Assembly (NCBI RefSeq): GCF_006547145.1
Contig: NZ_CP041244.1
Coordinates: forward strand, 1,674,001-1,738,000
Length of the DNA stretch: 64,000 nucleotides
Direction of reading: 5' to 3'
DNA from: Actinomadura sp. WMMA1423
Lineage (GTDB): Bacteria > Actinomycetota > Actinomycetes > Streptosporangiales > Streptosporangiaceae
Below are positions 34,635 through 41,933 of this stretch, one piece after another (positions within the stretch are counted from its first letter, which is position 1; every line of letters starts with the position of its first letter). The notes beneath the pieces were generated by a model. It saw nothing but the letters and a program-made list of their open reading frames with translations. It made no database searches and was not told where the DNA came from. Made by a program: the position numbers and the translations under genes.

Positions 34635-35540
34635 GTGCGGATCGGGGTTCTGCTCAACGAACGGGGCGGCGCCGAGGCGCTGGGGAAGCTGGCCGACGAC
34701 GCGCGCCGGGCGGCGGACGACGGCTTCTCCTCGGCGTGGATGTCGCAGATCTTCGGGGTGGACGCCCTGACCGCGCTGGCCGTGGCCGGCGGCGGGGTGC
34801 CCGGGATCGAACTGGGGACGGCGGTGGTGCCGACCTACCCGCGCCATCCGGCCGTCCTGGCGCAGCAGGCGAGGACGGTCGCCCTCGCGCTGCGGGGCCG
34901 CTTCACGCTCGGCATCGGGCTGTCCCACAAGATCGTCATCGAGGACATGTACGGGTACGACTTCGGCCGGCCGCTCAGGCACATGGACGAGTACCTGTCG
35001 GTGCTGGCGCCGCTGCTGGCCGGGGAGAACTCCTCCTTCACCGGCGAGACGGTCCGCGGCCACATCGGGCTGACCGTGCCGAACGAGGGGCGGGTGCCGC
35101 TGCTGCTGGCCGCGCTCGGCCCGAAGATGCTGAAGCTCGCGGGCGAACGCGCGGACGGGACGGTGCTCTGGATGACCGGGCCCGCCACCGTCCGCGAGCA
35201 CATCGTGCCGACCATCGCGGCCGCGGCCGAGGCGGCCGGACGGGACGCGCCGCGGGTCGTCTGCGTCCTGCCCGTGTGCGTCACCGGCGACGTGGACGCC
35301 GCGCGGGAGCAGGCCGGGGAGACGTTCGCCGTCTACGGTGCCCTGCCGTCCTACCGGGCGATGATGGACCGGGAAGGCGTGGAGGGGCCGAAGGACCTGG
35401 CGATCGTCGGGGACGAGGACGCCGTCGCGGCGAGGCTGGAGGAGCTGTCGAAGGCCGGGGTGACCGATTTCGTCGCCGCCGAGTACGTGCCGGGCGACCG
35501 GCGCACCCGGGACTTCCTCAAGTCGGCCGCGGGGAGATGA
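34635..35540 (+). CDS. LLM-class F420-dependent oxidoreductase
   Basis: 301 residues, luciferase-like barrel: MRIGVLLNERGG, ELGTAVVPTYPRHPAVLAQQARTV (the LLM-F420 pattern), FTLGIGLSHK and LLLAALGPKMLKLAGERADGTVLWMTGP. It probably transfers hydride with F420H2. Substrate unknown. GTG start with GGGAGG five bases upstream. Its last 23 bases overlap the convergent VOC gene. Confidence 0.88.
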   Translation: MRIGVLLNERGGAEALGKLADDARRAADDGFSSAWMSQIFGVDALTALAVAGGGVPGIELGTAVVPTYPRHPAVLAQQARTVALALRGRFTLGIGLSHKIVIEDMYGYDFGRPLRHMDEYLSVLAPLLAGENSSFTGETVRGHIGLTVPNEGRVPLLLAALGPKMLKLAGERADGTVLWMTGPATVREHIVPTIAAAAEAAGRDAPRVVCVLPVCVTGDVDAAREQAGETFAVYGALPSYRAMMDREGVEGPKDLAIVGDEDAVAARLEELSKAGVTDFVAAEYVPGDRRTRDFLKSAAGR

Positions 35541-35904
35541 GCTCGTAGAGGTTGCCGCTGGCGTCGGAGAAGTAGAGGCCCCGGCCCCCGAGCGGGTGCT
35601 CCTCGTCGACGCGGCCGTTGTCGGCGTGCGCGGGTTCGTCGCCGTAGGGGATCTCGCGCGCGTCGAGGCGCTCCCGGATCGTGTCGAAGGTGACGGCGTC
35701 CACGTCGAAGGCCAGGTGGTGGCCCTGCGGGTAGGCGACGGTCATGAAGTCGAGGGTGAGGCCCTCGTTCACGCGGACCGGGACGAAGTGCCGCGCCTGC
35801 GGGTGCGCGCCGGTGTACTCAAGGCCCATGACCGCGGCGAAGAAGCGGGCGGCCTCGTCGTTGTCGGCGGCCGTCACGATCGCGTGGTTCAGGGTGATCG
35901 TCAC
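35518..35904 (-). CDS. VOC-superfamily protein
   Basis: 128 residues: ITLNHAIVTAADNDEAARFFAAVMGLEY, HHLAFDVDAVTFD and GRGLYFSDASGNLYELIS are VOC landmarks with His/Glu metal ligands in the expected places. Starts by GTGA overlap in the stop of the TetR gene, so it is under that regulator. It may be a small-molecule-modifying enzyme or binding protein relieved by the TetR ligand. Confidence 0.87.
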   Translation of the reverse strand: MTITLNHAIVTAADNDEAARFFAAVMGLEYTGAHPQARHFVPVRVNEGLTLDFMTVAYPQGHHLAFDVDAVTFDTIRERLDAREIPYGDEPAHADNGRVDEEHPLGGRGLYFSDASGNLYELISPRPT

Positions 35905-36521
35905 GCGGCGGCCTCTTCCTTGAGAGCGCCGTGCAGGAAGACCTCCAGGTACTCCTCGACGGACGGGTGCGGCGCGCCGGGGCCCGCGCCGCCCCGGCCG
36001 CGGCTGAACACGAACCCCATGAACAGGCTCGCCACCTGCTCGACGGGCAGGCGCAGCCGGTCGCGTTCGGGTTCGAAGAGCTCGGCGAGCGCCTCGCGGG
36101 TCTGGGCCATCGAGGCCGCGCGGTCGGGCCCCGGCTCGCCGCCGCCGGGATCGCGGCGCTCGCGCCGGCCGGTGGCGTGCAGGGTGCCGATCACCAGGCC
36201 CATGCGGGCGAGGTAGGCGTCGATCGCGGCGGCGGCCTCGGCGAGCCGGTCGGGCAGCGGCTGGTCGAGCGGGATCGCGCCGATCTCCGCGAGGACGTGG
36301 TCGGTCCGCAGCGCCTCGGCGACGCAGGCGTCCAGCAGCTCGTCCTTGTCGGTGAACACGCGGAAGATCGTCGCCTCGCCGATGCCGGCGGCGCGGGCGA
36401 TCTGCGCGGTGGTGACGGCCGTGCCGTGCTCGGCGACGAGCGGCAGGGCGGTCCGGATGATCATCTCGCGGCGCTGCTCGGGGGTCATCCCGGGAGCGCG
36501 CCGCCTGGCCTTGTGCTCCAT
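35901..36521 (-). CDS. TetR-family transcriptional regulator
   Basis: 206 residues with the N-terminal TetR helix-turn-helix (VTTAQIARAAGIGEATIFRVFTDKDELLDACV) and a divergent ligand domain. The promoter is leaderless: TACACT six bases before the ATG, TTGACG 18 bases upstream, and a perfect 20-base palindrome filling the spacer. This means strong self-repression. It controls the VOC gene with which it overlaps. Confidence 0.9.
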   Translation of the reverse strand: MEHKARRRAPGMTPEQRREMIIRTALPLVAEHGTAVTTAQIARAAGIGEATIFRVFTDKDELLDACVAEALRTDHVLAEIGAIPLDQPLPDRLAEAAAAIDAYLARMGLVIGTLHATGRRERRDPGGGEPGPDRAASMAQTREALAELFEPERDRLRLPVEQVASLFMGFVFSRGRGGAGPGAPHPSVEEYLEVFLHGALKEEAAA

Positions 36522-36527
36522 GACTCC

Positions 36528-36557
36528 AGTGTACGGAGTGAGTACTCACTCCGTCAA
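36528..36557 (-). promoter_or_regulatory. TetR gene promoter, leaderless
   Basis: On the minus strand TTGACG (36557-36552), 18 bases, TACACT (36533-36528), then six bases to the ATG at 36521. No ribosome-binding site between. The operator occupies the whole spacer. Confidence 0.65.
36534..36553. promoter_or_regulatory. TetR operator, perfect palindrome
   Basis: CGGAGTGAGTACTCACTCCG, a perfect 20-base palindrome lying between -35 and -10 of the TetR promoter. Confidence 0.75.
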
Positions 36558-36561
36558 TGGC

Positions 36562-36581
36562 GAAGTGAGCACTCACTCCGC
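36562..36581. promoter_or_regulatory. second TetR operator, imperfect
   Basis: GAAGTGAGCACTCACTCCGC repeats the first operator with a few mismatches, 28 bases away (nearly three helical turns). It could extend repression or serve cooperative binding. Confidence 0.6.
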
Positions 36582-36609
36582 ACAACCCGACAGATCAGCA
36601 TTCGGTGGC

Positions 36610-36730
36610 TGATACCGTTGCGATGCTGCGCGCCAGGAGCGAAGTCCGGTGGAAAATCCGGCGCTGTCCCGCAACTGTGGTGCCCCTCTCGAAGTGGCCG
36701 AGCCAGGTCGCCTCCTCGCGCGCCGACGAT
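36610..36730 (+). ncRNA. cobalamin riboswitch
   Basis: The conserved B12-box series is present: CCAGGAGCGAAGTCCGGTG, then AAAATCCGG, then GCTGTCCCGCAACTGTGGT, then GAGCCAGGTCGCC. These match the class-wide core of adenosylcobalamin riboswitches (GGTG...AATCCGG...CCCGCAACTGT...GCCAGG). It precedes a B12-transport and cobinamide-salvage operon, which fits. High B12 should shut the operon off. Confidence 0.88.
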
Positions 36731-36776
36731 TGTCGACCTCGTGGAAGGGCGATCCGTCATGACGGGCCGCGGCTTC

Positions 36777-36791
36777 CCTCCAGCCTGGAGG
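36777..36791 (+). promoter_or_regulatory. hairpin that hides the btuF ribosome-binding site
   Basis: CCTCC at 36777-36781 can pair with GGAGG at 36787-36791, the ribosome site five bases before the GTG at 36797. It is a natural expression platform for a translation-controlling riboswitch. There is no T-run for a transcription terminator. Confidence 0.55.
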
Positions 36792-36796
36792 CTCTA

Positions 36797-37717
36797 GTGA
36801 GACCCGTACGCACCCTGGGCGCGGTGATCGCCATCGGCGTCGTCACCTTCGCCGCCGCATGCGGCGGCGACGGCGGCGGCAAGACCGGAGGCACGGCCGA
36901 CGGGACGTCCGTCACCGTCCAGGCCGCCAACGGGGCGGTGTCCGTCCCGGCCAAGCCCAAGCGCATCGTCTCCCTCTCCCCCACCCACACCGAGACGCTG
37001 TTCGCCATCGGCGCCGGGTCGCAGGTGGTCGCCGTGGACGACTACTCCAACCACCCGGCGAACGCCCCGCGGACGAAGCTGTCGGGCTTCAAGCCCAACG
37101 CCGAGGCGATCATCGCCTACAAGCCGGACCTCGTCGTGCTGTCCGACGACCTGGACGGCATCGTCAAGGCGCTGGGGAAGGTGAAGGTCCCCGTCCTGCT
37201 GGAGCCGGCGGCCACGAACCTGGACGAGGTCTACGACGAGATCGGCGACCTCGGGCAGGCGACCGGCCACTCCGCCGAGGCGAAGAAGGTCACCGACGGC
37301 ATGCGCGCGGAGATCCAGAAGACGGTCGCCGCGTCGGCCAAGGCCAAGGGCCTCACCTACTACCACGAACTGGACAACCAGCTTCACTCGGTGACGTCCA
37401 GGACCTTCGTCGGCCAGGTGTACGGGATGTTCGGGCTGCAGAACATCGCCGACAAGGCGGACAAGGCGTCCGGCGGCTACCCGCAGCTGTCCCGCGAGTA
37501 CCTGCTCAAGCAGGACCCCGACCTGATCTTCCTGGCCGACACCAAGTGCTGCGGGCAGAGCGCCGCCGCACTCGCCAAGCGCCCCGGCTGGTCGGACCTC
37601 GACGCGGTCGGGCACGGCGGCGTGGTGGAGCTCGACGACGACATCGCCTCCCGCTGGGGGCCGCGCCTGACGGAGTTCGTCAAGGCGATCGGCGACGCGG
37701 TCCAGAAGGTTCAGTGA
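36797..37717 (+). CDS. btuF: cobalamin/cobinamide-binding lipoprotein (BtuF-like)
   Basis: 306 residues. Lipoprotein signal with lipobox FAAAC, then a class-III binding domain: RIVSLSPTHTETLFAIGAGSQVVAVDDYSNHP and KPDLVVLSDDLDGI, the BtuF/FepB type fold. A long helix joins the two lobes. The ligand is set by the riboswitch and neighbours: vitamin B12 or its precursors. GTG start after GGAGG, which the riboswitch can mask. Confidence 0.88.
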   Translation: MRPVRTLGAVIAIGVVTFAAACGGDGGGKTGGTADGTSVTVQAANGAVSVPAKPKRIVSLSPTHTETLFAIGAGSQVVAVDDYSNHPANAPRTKLSGFKPNAEAIIAYKPDLVVLSDDLDGIVKALGKVKVPVLLEPAATNLDEVYDEIGDLGQATGHSAEAKKVTDGMRAEIQKTVAASAKAKGLTYYHELDNQLHSVTSRTFVGQVYGMFGLQNIADKADKASGGYPQLSREYLLKQDPDLIFLADTKCCGQSAAALAKRPGWSDLDAVGHGGVVELDDDIASRWGPRLTEFVKAIGDAVQKVQ

Positions 37718-37742
37718 CCACTGGCACCGAGGAAGCCCGCCC

Positions 37743-38870
37743 GTGAGTGAGCGTCGGCCGCGCCCCGCGGACAGCGTCCCGCCGCGCCTCCGGCAGGACC
37801 CGCCGCGCCTCCGGCAGGGCCCGCCGCGCCTCCGGCAGGGCCAGGCCAGGCTCCGGCCGCTGCCGCTCGCGGTGGCGGCCGGGCTGCTGCTCGCGGCCCT
37901 GCTGGCGGGGGTGCTGGTGGGGTCGGCCGGGCTGCCCGCCGGCGGGGTCCTGAAGGCGCTGGCCGACCGGATCCCGTTCGTCAGCGTCGACAGCGGGTTC
38001 GGCGTCATCGACGATAACGTGCTGTTCCAGCTGCGGGTGCCGAGGGCGCTGATGGCGGCGCTGGTCGGCGGGATGCTCGCCGTCGCGGGCGCCGGGTACC
38101 AGGGGGTGTTCCGCAACCCGCTCGCCGACCCGTACCTGCTCGGCGCGGCGGCGGGAGCGGGGGTCGGGGCGACGCTGGTCATCGCGCTGGTGCCCGGCGA
38201 CCCCGGGTACGGGGTGCCGCTCGCGGCGTTCGTCGGCGCGATCGGCGGGGTGGCCCTCGCCTACCTGCTCGGCAGCGTCGCCACGGGGCGCGGGAACGGG
38301 ACCGCGACGCTGGTCCTGGCCGGTGTCGCGGTGTCGTCGTTCCTCGCCGCGGTGCAGACGCTCATCCAGCAGATGAAGGCGGAGGAGCTGCAGCGGATCT
38401 ACTCCTGGATCCTCGGCGGGGTCGGGTCGGCCGACTGGCACCAGCTCGCCCTCGTCGGCCCGTACGCGCTGGTCTCCAGCGTCCTGCTGCTCGCGCACGG
38501 CCGCCTCCTGGACGTGCTGAGCGTCGGGGACGAGGAGGCGTCGGCGCTCGGCCTGTCGGCGGCGCGGGTCCGCCTGACGGTGCTGGTCGCGGCGTCGCTG
38601 GCGACGGCGTCGGCGGTGGCGGTGAGCGGGCTGATCGCGTTCGTCGGCATCGTCGTGCCGCACGTGGTGCGGCGGCTGGCGGGCGGGTCGTACCGGATCG
38701 TGCTGCCGCTGTCGCTGCTCGGCGGCGCGGCCTTCCTCGAGGTGGCCGACCTCGTGGCGCGGACGGTGATCAGGCCCGGGGAGGTCCCGCTGGGCGTGGT
38801 GACGGCGTTCGTCGGCGGGCCGTTCTTCGTCGCGGTGCTGCGCGCGTCCCGCAGGCAGGTGGACACGTGA
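37743..38870 (+). CDS. btuC: BtuC/FecCD-family ABC permease for cobalamin
   Basis: 375 residues with nine to ten membrane helices and FecCD motifs (VPRALMAALVGGMLAVAGAGYQGVFRNPLADPYLLGAAAGA, GLIAFVGIVVPHVVRRL). The cytoplasmic N-terminus carries three copies of a seven-residue repeat (PPRLRQD/G) encoded by a 21-bp tandem repeat, absent from normal family members as far as I know. GTG start following GAGGAAG. Translationally coupled to the ATPase by a GTGA overlap. Confidence 0.88.
   Translation: MSERRPRPADSVPPRLRQDPPRLRQGPPRLRQGQARLRPLPLAVAAGLLLAALLAGVLVGSAGLPAGGVLKALADRIPFVSVDSGFGVIDDNVLFQLRVPRALMAALVGGMLAVAGAGYQGVFRNPLADPYLLGAAAGAGVGATLVIALVPGDPGYGVPLAAFVGAIGGVALAYLLGSVATGRGNGTATLVLAGVAVSSFLAAVQTLIQQMKAEELQRIYSWILGGVGSADWHQLALVGPYALVSSVLLLAHGRLLDVLSVGDEEASALGLSAARVRLTVLVAASLATASAVAVSGLIAFVGIVVPHVVRRLAGGSYRIVLPLSLLGGAAFLEVADLVARTVIRPGEVPLGVVTAFVGGPFFVAVLRASRRQVDT
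37779..37841 (+). repeat. three 21-bp tandem repeats inside btuC
   Basis: Units start at 37779, 37800 and 37821, each beginning CCGCCGCGCCTCCGGCAGG. They keep the frame and encode PPRLRQ plus Asp or Gly. Near-identity of copies implies a recent expansion. Confidence 0.85.
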
Positions 38871-39637
38871 CCGTCTCGGTGAAGGGCCTGGACGTCGTCC
38901 TCGGCGGCCGCGAGGTGCTGAAGGGCGTCTCACTGGACGTCCCGGCCGGTTCGTGGACGGCGGTCATCGGGCCGAACGGCGCCGGGAAGTCGACACTGCT
39001 GCGCGCGGTCCTCGGCCTGGTGCCGTCCGAAGGCGAGATCACCCTCGCGGACGCGGAGCTCCAGTCGCTGAAGCCGCGGCAGCGCGCCCGGCTCGTCGCC
39101 TACGCCCCGCAGAGCCCGAGCCTGCCCGTCGGTATGACGGTGTTCGACTACACCCTCCTGGGCCGCTCCCCCTACATCCCGCATCTGGGACGGGAGGGCG
39201 CCCGCGACCGGGCCATCACCGAGGAGGTCCTCGACCGGCTGGGCCTCACCCCCTTCGCGGCCCGCCCCCTGGACCACCTGTCCGGCGGCGAGCGGCAGCG
39301 CGTGGTGCTGGCCCGCGCCCTCGCCCAGCAGACCTCGGTGCTGCTGCTGGACGAGCCGACCACGGCGCTCGACATCGGCCACCAGCAGCAGGTCATGGAG
39401 CTGATCGACCGGCTCCGGCTGTCGGACGGGCTGACCGTGGTGACCACGATCCACGACCTGACGCTCGCAGCCCAGTACGCCGACGGGCTGGTCCTGGTCT
39501 CGGAGGGGCGGGTGGCGGCGGCGGGCCCGCCCGCCCTCGTCCTCACCCGCGAGGTCGTCGAGGAGCACTTCGACGCCCGCGTACGCGTCACCCCCGGACC
39601 GGGCGGCCGGCCGGTCCTGTCGCTGGAGCGCCCGTGA
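38867..39637 (+). CDS. btuD: ABC transporter ATPase for cobalamin
   Basis: 256 residues: Walker A GPNGAGKST, Q-loop YAPQSPSLPVGM, signature LSGGERQR, Walker B LLLDEPTTALD, switch TIHD. FecE/BtuD-type subunit driving the BtuC channel. GTGA overlaps on both sides lock its expression to btuC and cbiZ. Confidence 0.9.
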   Translation: MTVSVKGLDVVLGGREVLKGVSLDVPAGSWTAVIGPNGAGKSTLLRAVLGLVPSEGEITLADAELQSLKPRQRARLVAYAPQSPSLPVGMTVFDYTLLGRSPYIPHLGREGARDRAITEEVLDRLGLTPFAARPLDHLSGGERQRVVLARALAQQTSVLLLDEPTTALDIGHQQQVMELIDRLRLSDGLTVVTTIHDLTLAAQYADGLVLVSEGRVAAAGPPALVLTREVVEEHFDARVRVTPGPGGRPVLSLERP

Positions 39638-40320
39638 ACCTGGAGACGGTGTGGCGCGAGGAGGACGGCAGGCGGCTCGCCTCCACCGTGTGGCGGGCGG
39701 GCCCCGGCCACCGGATGATCTCCTCGGCGATGCTGGGGGGCGGCATCGGCCCGGCCCGGTGGGTGCTGAACGCGCAGGTCCCCGGCGCGTACGCGCGGAC
39801 CGACCCGGTCGCCCACCTCGCCGAGCTCGCGGCGGCGCGCGGGCTGGAGGGCCCCGGCGTCGGGATGCTCACGGCGGCCTCGGTCGCGCGCACGGTGCGG
39901 CGGGACGACGAGGGCGTGCGGGTGTCGGCGACGGTCGGGCTGCGCGTGCCGACATGGGCGGCCTCCCCCGCCGGGACGCCCGATCCCGAACTGGCCCCCC
40001 TGGACGGGGACGGGACGTCGGCCTGGACGCCGGGGACCATCAACATCGTGGTCGCCGTTCCCGTCCCGATGAACGACGCGGCACTGGTCAACGCGGTCGT
40101 CACCGCCACCGAGGCCAAGACCCAGGCGCTGCTGGAGGCGGGCTTCCCGTGCACCGGCACGGCGTCCGACGCGATCTGCGTCGCGGCCGGGACCTCCGGG
40201 ACGCCCGAGGTCTTCGCGGGGCCCCGCTCCACCTGGGGTTCGCGGATCGCCCGAGCCGTGCACGCAGCCGTCCGCGCCGGAGCCCTGGACTACGCCGCCC
40301 GGCTGGACGCCCGCGGCTAG
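39634..40320 (+). CDS. cbiZ: CbiZ-type adenosylcobinamide amidohydrolase
   Basis: 228 residues. LTAASVARTVRR, VSATVGLRVPTWA, PGTINIVVAVPVPMNDAALVNAVVTATEAKTQALLEAGFPCTGTASDAICV and FAGPRSTWGSRIARAVHAAV are the signatures of CbiZ. CbiZ cuts the aminopropanol arm from adenosylcobinamide to give adenosylcobyric acid, letting the cell remodel imported corrinoids. Coupled to btuD by GTGA. The operon therefore salvages precursors as well as intact B12. Confidence 0.9.
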   Translation: MNLETVWREEDGRRLASTVWRAGPGHRMISSAMLGGGIGPARWVLNAQVPGAYARTDPVAHLAELAAARGLEGPGVGMLTAASVARTVRRDDEGVRVSATVGLRVPTWAASPAGTPDPELAPLDGDGTSAWTPGTINIVVAVPVPMNDAALVNAVVTATEAKTQALLEAGFPCTGTASDAICVAAGTSGTPEVFAGPRSTWGSRIARAVHAAVRAGALDYAARLDARG

Positions 40321-40321
40321 C

Positions 40322-40361
40322 ACCGGCCGCCGTACCACCCCGGTGCGGTACGGCGGCCGGT
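40322..40361 (+). terminator. strong hairpin after the B12 operon
   Basis: ACCGGCCGCCGTACC (40322-40336) pairs perfectly with GGTACGGCGGCCGGT (40347-40361), 15 pairs and a 10-base loop. No T-run follows. It stands between convergent operons and could end both. Confidence 0.7.
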
Positions 40362-40426
40362 CTCAGGGCCAGTGCAGTTGTGGGTTCGGGCCTCACCTCC
40401 TACCTGTCGCGCGGCCGGCGTGGCGA

Positions 40427-41857
40427 TCAGCCGGCATGGGGAAGGCGATGTCCGTTGAGTCCGCCGTATCCGCCTTGGTCGTTGTAACCGCCCTGCTCGC
40501 CGTAGCCGCCCTGCCCGCTGTATCCGCCCTGCCCGTATCCGCCGTGCCGCAGCGGGTCGGTGGCCAGCGGGTCGCCGCCGTCCAGCAGGGACCCGTTCAT
40601 CGGGGGCAGGGAGTGCAGGCCGGTGGGCGGCTCCCGGTCGACGGGCGTGCGGGGCCCGGTCGCGGCCGGGTCCGCGCGCCCCTCCGACAGCGCGGTGAGC
40701 GCGTCGACGCGGCGGCGCGCGCGTTCAGCCTCGGCCCGGGCGGCCTCCCGCTCGGCGGTCAGCGCCTTCACCGCGGCGCGCAGCTCCTCGACGGCGCGGG
40801 CGAGCTGCCAGTTGTGCTGCTCCAGCTCGCGGGCCCGCGCCTGGATCTGGTCGCGGTCGGCGACGGCCTGCCCCCGCTTGGCCTCGGCGTCGCGGACGGC
40901 GGAGCGCAGGTCCTCGGCGGCGCGGACGGCCGAGGCGGCCTCGACGCGCTGCCCCTCCACGAGGGTGTCGGCCTCCGACAGCCGCCCGTGCAGGGTGACG
41001 AGCTCCGAGCGGGCGCTCTCCAGGGAGGCGAGCAGCTCGCCCTCGCGGGCGGCCATGCGGTCGCGCTCGCGCTCGGCGGCGAGCCGGGCGGCGCCGGCGC
41101 CCTCGGCGTCGTCCTTGGCCTCCTGGCGTTCGCGCCGCGCGGCCTCCAGTTCCGCGGCGAGCCGCTCGGCCTCGGCGCGGGCGGACGCCGCCTCCTGCTC
41201 GGCGGCCTCGGCGCGGGCACGGGCGGTGGCGGTCTCCCGCCACGCCACCTCGGCCTGCCGCTGCGAGGCGTCGCGCTCGCGCTGGGCGATCGCGACGTGC
41301 CCGGCGGCCTCGGCGCGGGCCTCGGAGATCCGCCGCTCGACGCCCGCGACGCTCAGCTCCGACACCAGCGACCCGGCGAGCCGGTCGGCGAGGCCCTCCA
41401 GCCGGTCGACCATCTCCCACGTCCAGGCGACCTGGCCGGTGAGGCCGGGCGACTCCAGCCCGCGCTCGCGGCTCTCGAGCGCGGCCCGCTCGCACGAGCC
41501 GTCGCCGTCCTGGCAGTAGCGGACGGTGCGGGCGCCGCGCACCGGCTGCGGCACGGGCCGTCCGCAGCCGGCGCACGGCCAGACCGCGACCGGGTCACCG
41601 AGGCGTGCGATCCCGGCGCGGTCGTCTTCGGGGGCGGGGGTCCCGGCCGGGGCGTCCGGCAGCACGTCGGAGGACGCCCGCGGGCCCGCCCGCTCGGGAC
41701 GCGCCTCCGGCTCGGGGCGGGGCGCCGGGTCCGGGCGGGGCGCCGGGTCGTTCCCCTCGGCATAGGCGGCGGGGTCGGTGATGACGGGAAGGTCGGTCTG
41801 CGTCGGGGCGGCGGGGGTCGGGGCGTTGTCGAGCGGTGCGACCTTCTGGTCCTTCAT
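40427..41857 (-). CDS. zinc-finger / coiled-coil protein with Gly-Tyr-rich tail
   Basis: 476 residues, no recognised family. Layout: Pro/Ala/Glu-rich disordered N-terminus (1-90); a Cys4 cluster (WPCAGCGRP...RYCQDGDGSCERA, about 94-125) that should bind zinc; a long Ala/Glu/Arg coiled coil (about 165-385); then a disordered tail with repeats GGYGQ, GGYSGQ, GGYGEQ, GGYNDQ (about 440-476). No signal or membrane segment. The architecture suggests a structural or nucleoid/cytoskeletal role and the tail may promote condensation. This is inference. The start ATG 41857 fits codon bias. Confidence 0.75.
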   Translation of the reverse strand: MKDQKVAPLDNAPTPAAPTQTDLPVITDPAAYAEGNDPAPRPDPAPRPEPEARPERAGPRASSDVLPDAPAGTPAPEDDRAGIARLGDPVAVWPCAGCGRPVPQPVRGARTVRYCQDGDGSCERAALESRERGLESPGLTGQVAWTWEMVDRLEGLADRLAGSLVSELSVAGVERRISEARAEAAGHVAIAQRERDASQRQAEVAWRETATARARAEAAEQEAASARAEAERLAAELEAARRERQEAKDDAEGAGAARLAAERERDRMAAREGELLASLESARSELVTLHGRLSEADTLVEGQRVEAASAVRAAEDLRSAVRDAEAKRGQAVADRDQIQARARELEQHNWQLARAVEELRAAVKALTAEREAARAEAERARRRVDALTALSEGRADPAATGPRTPVDREPPTGLHSLPPMNGSLLDGGDPLATDPLRHGGYGQGGYSGQGGYGEQGGYNDQGGYGGLNGHRLPHAG

Positions 41858-41933
41858 GTGCCGTTGTACGCACCGGCGCCCGGAGGCGTTCGACGTTCGC
41901 GCGAGGAGTTGGCCGCGGCCCGTCCCGGCGGCG

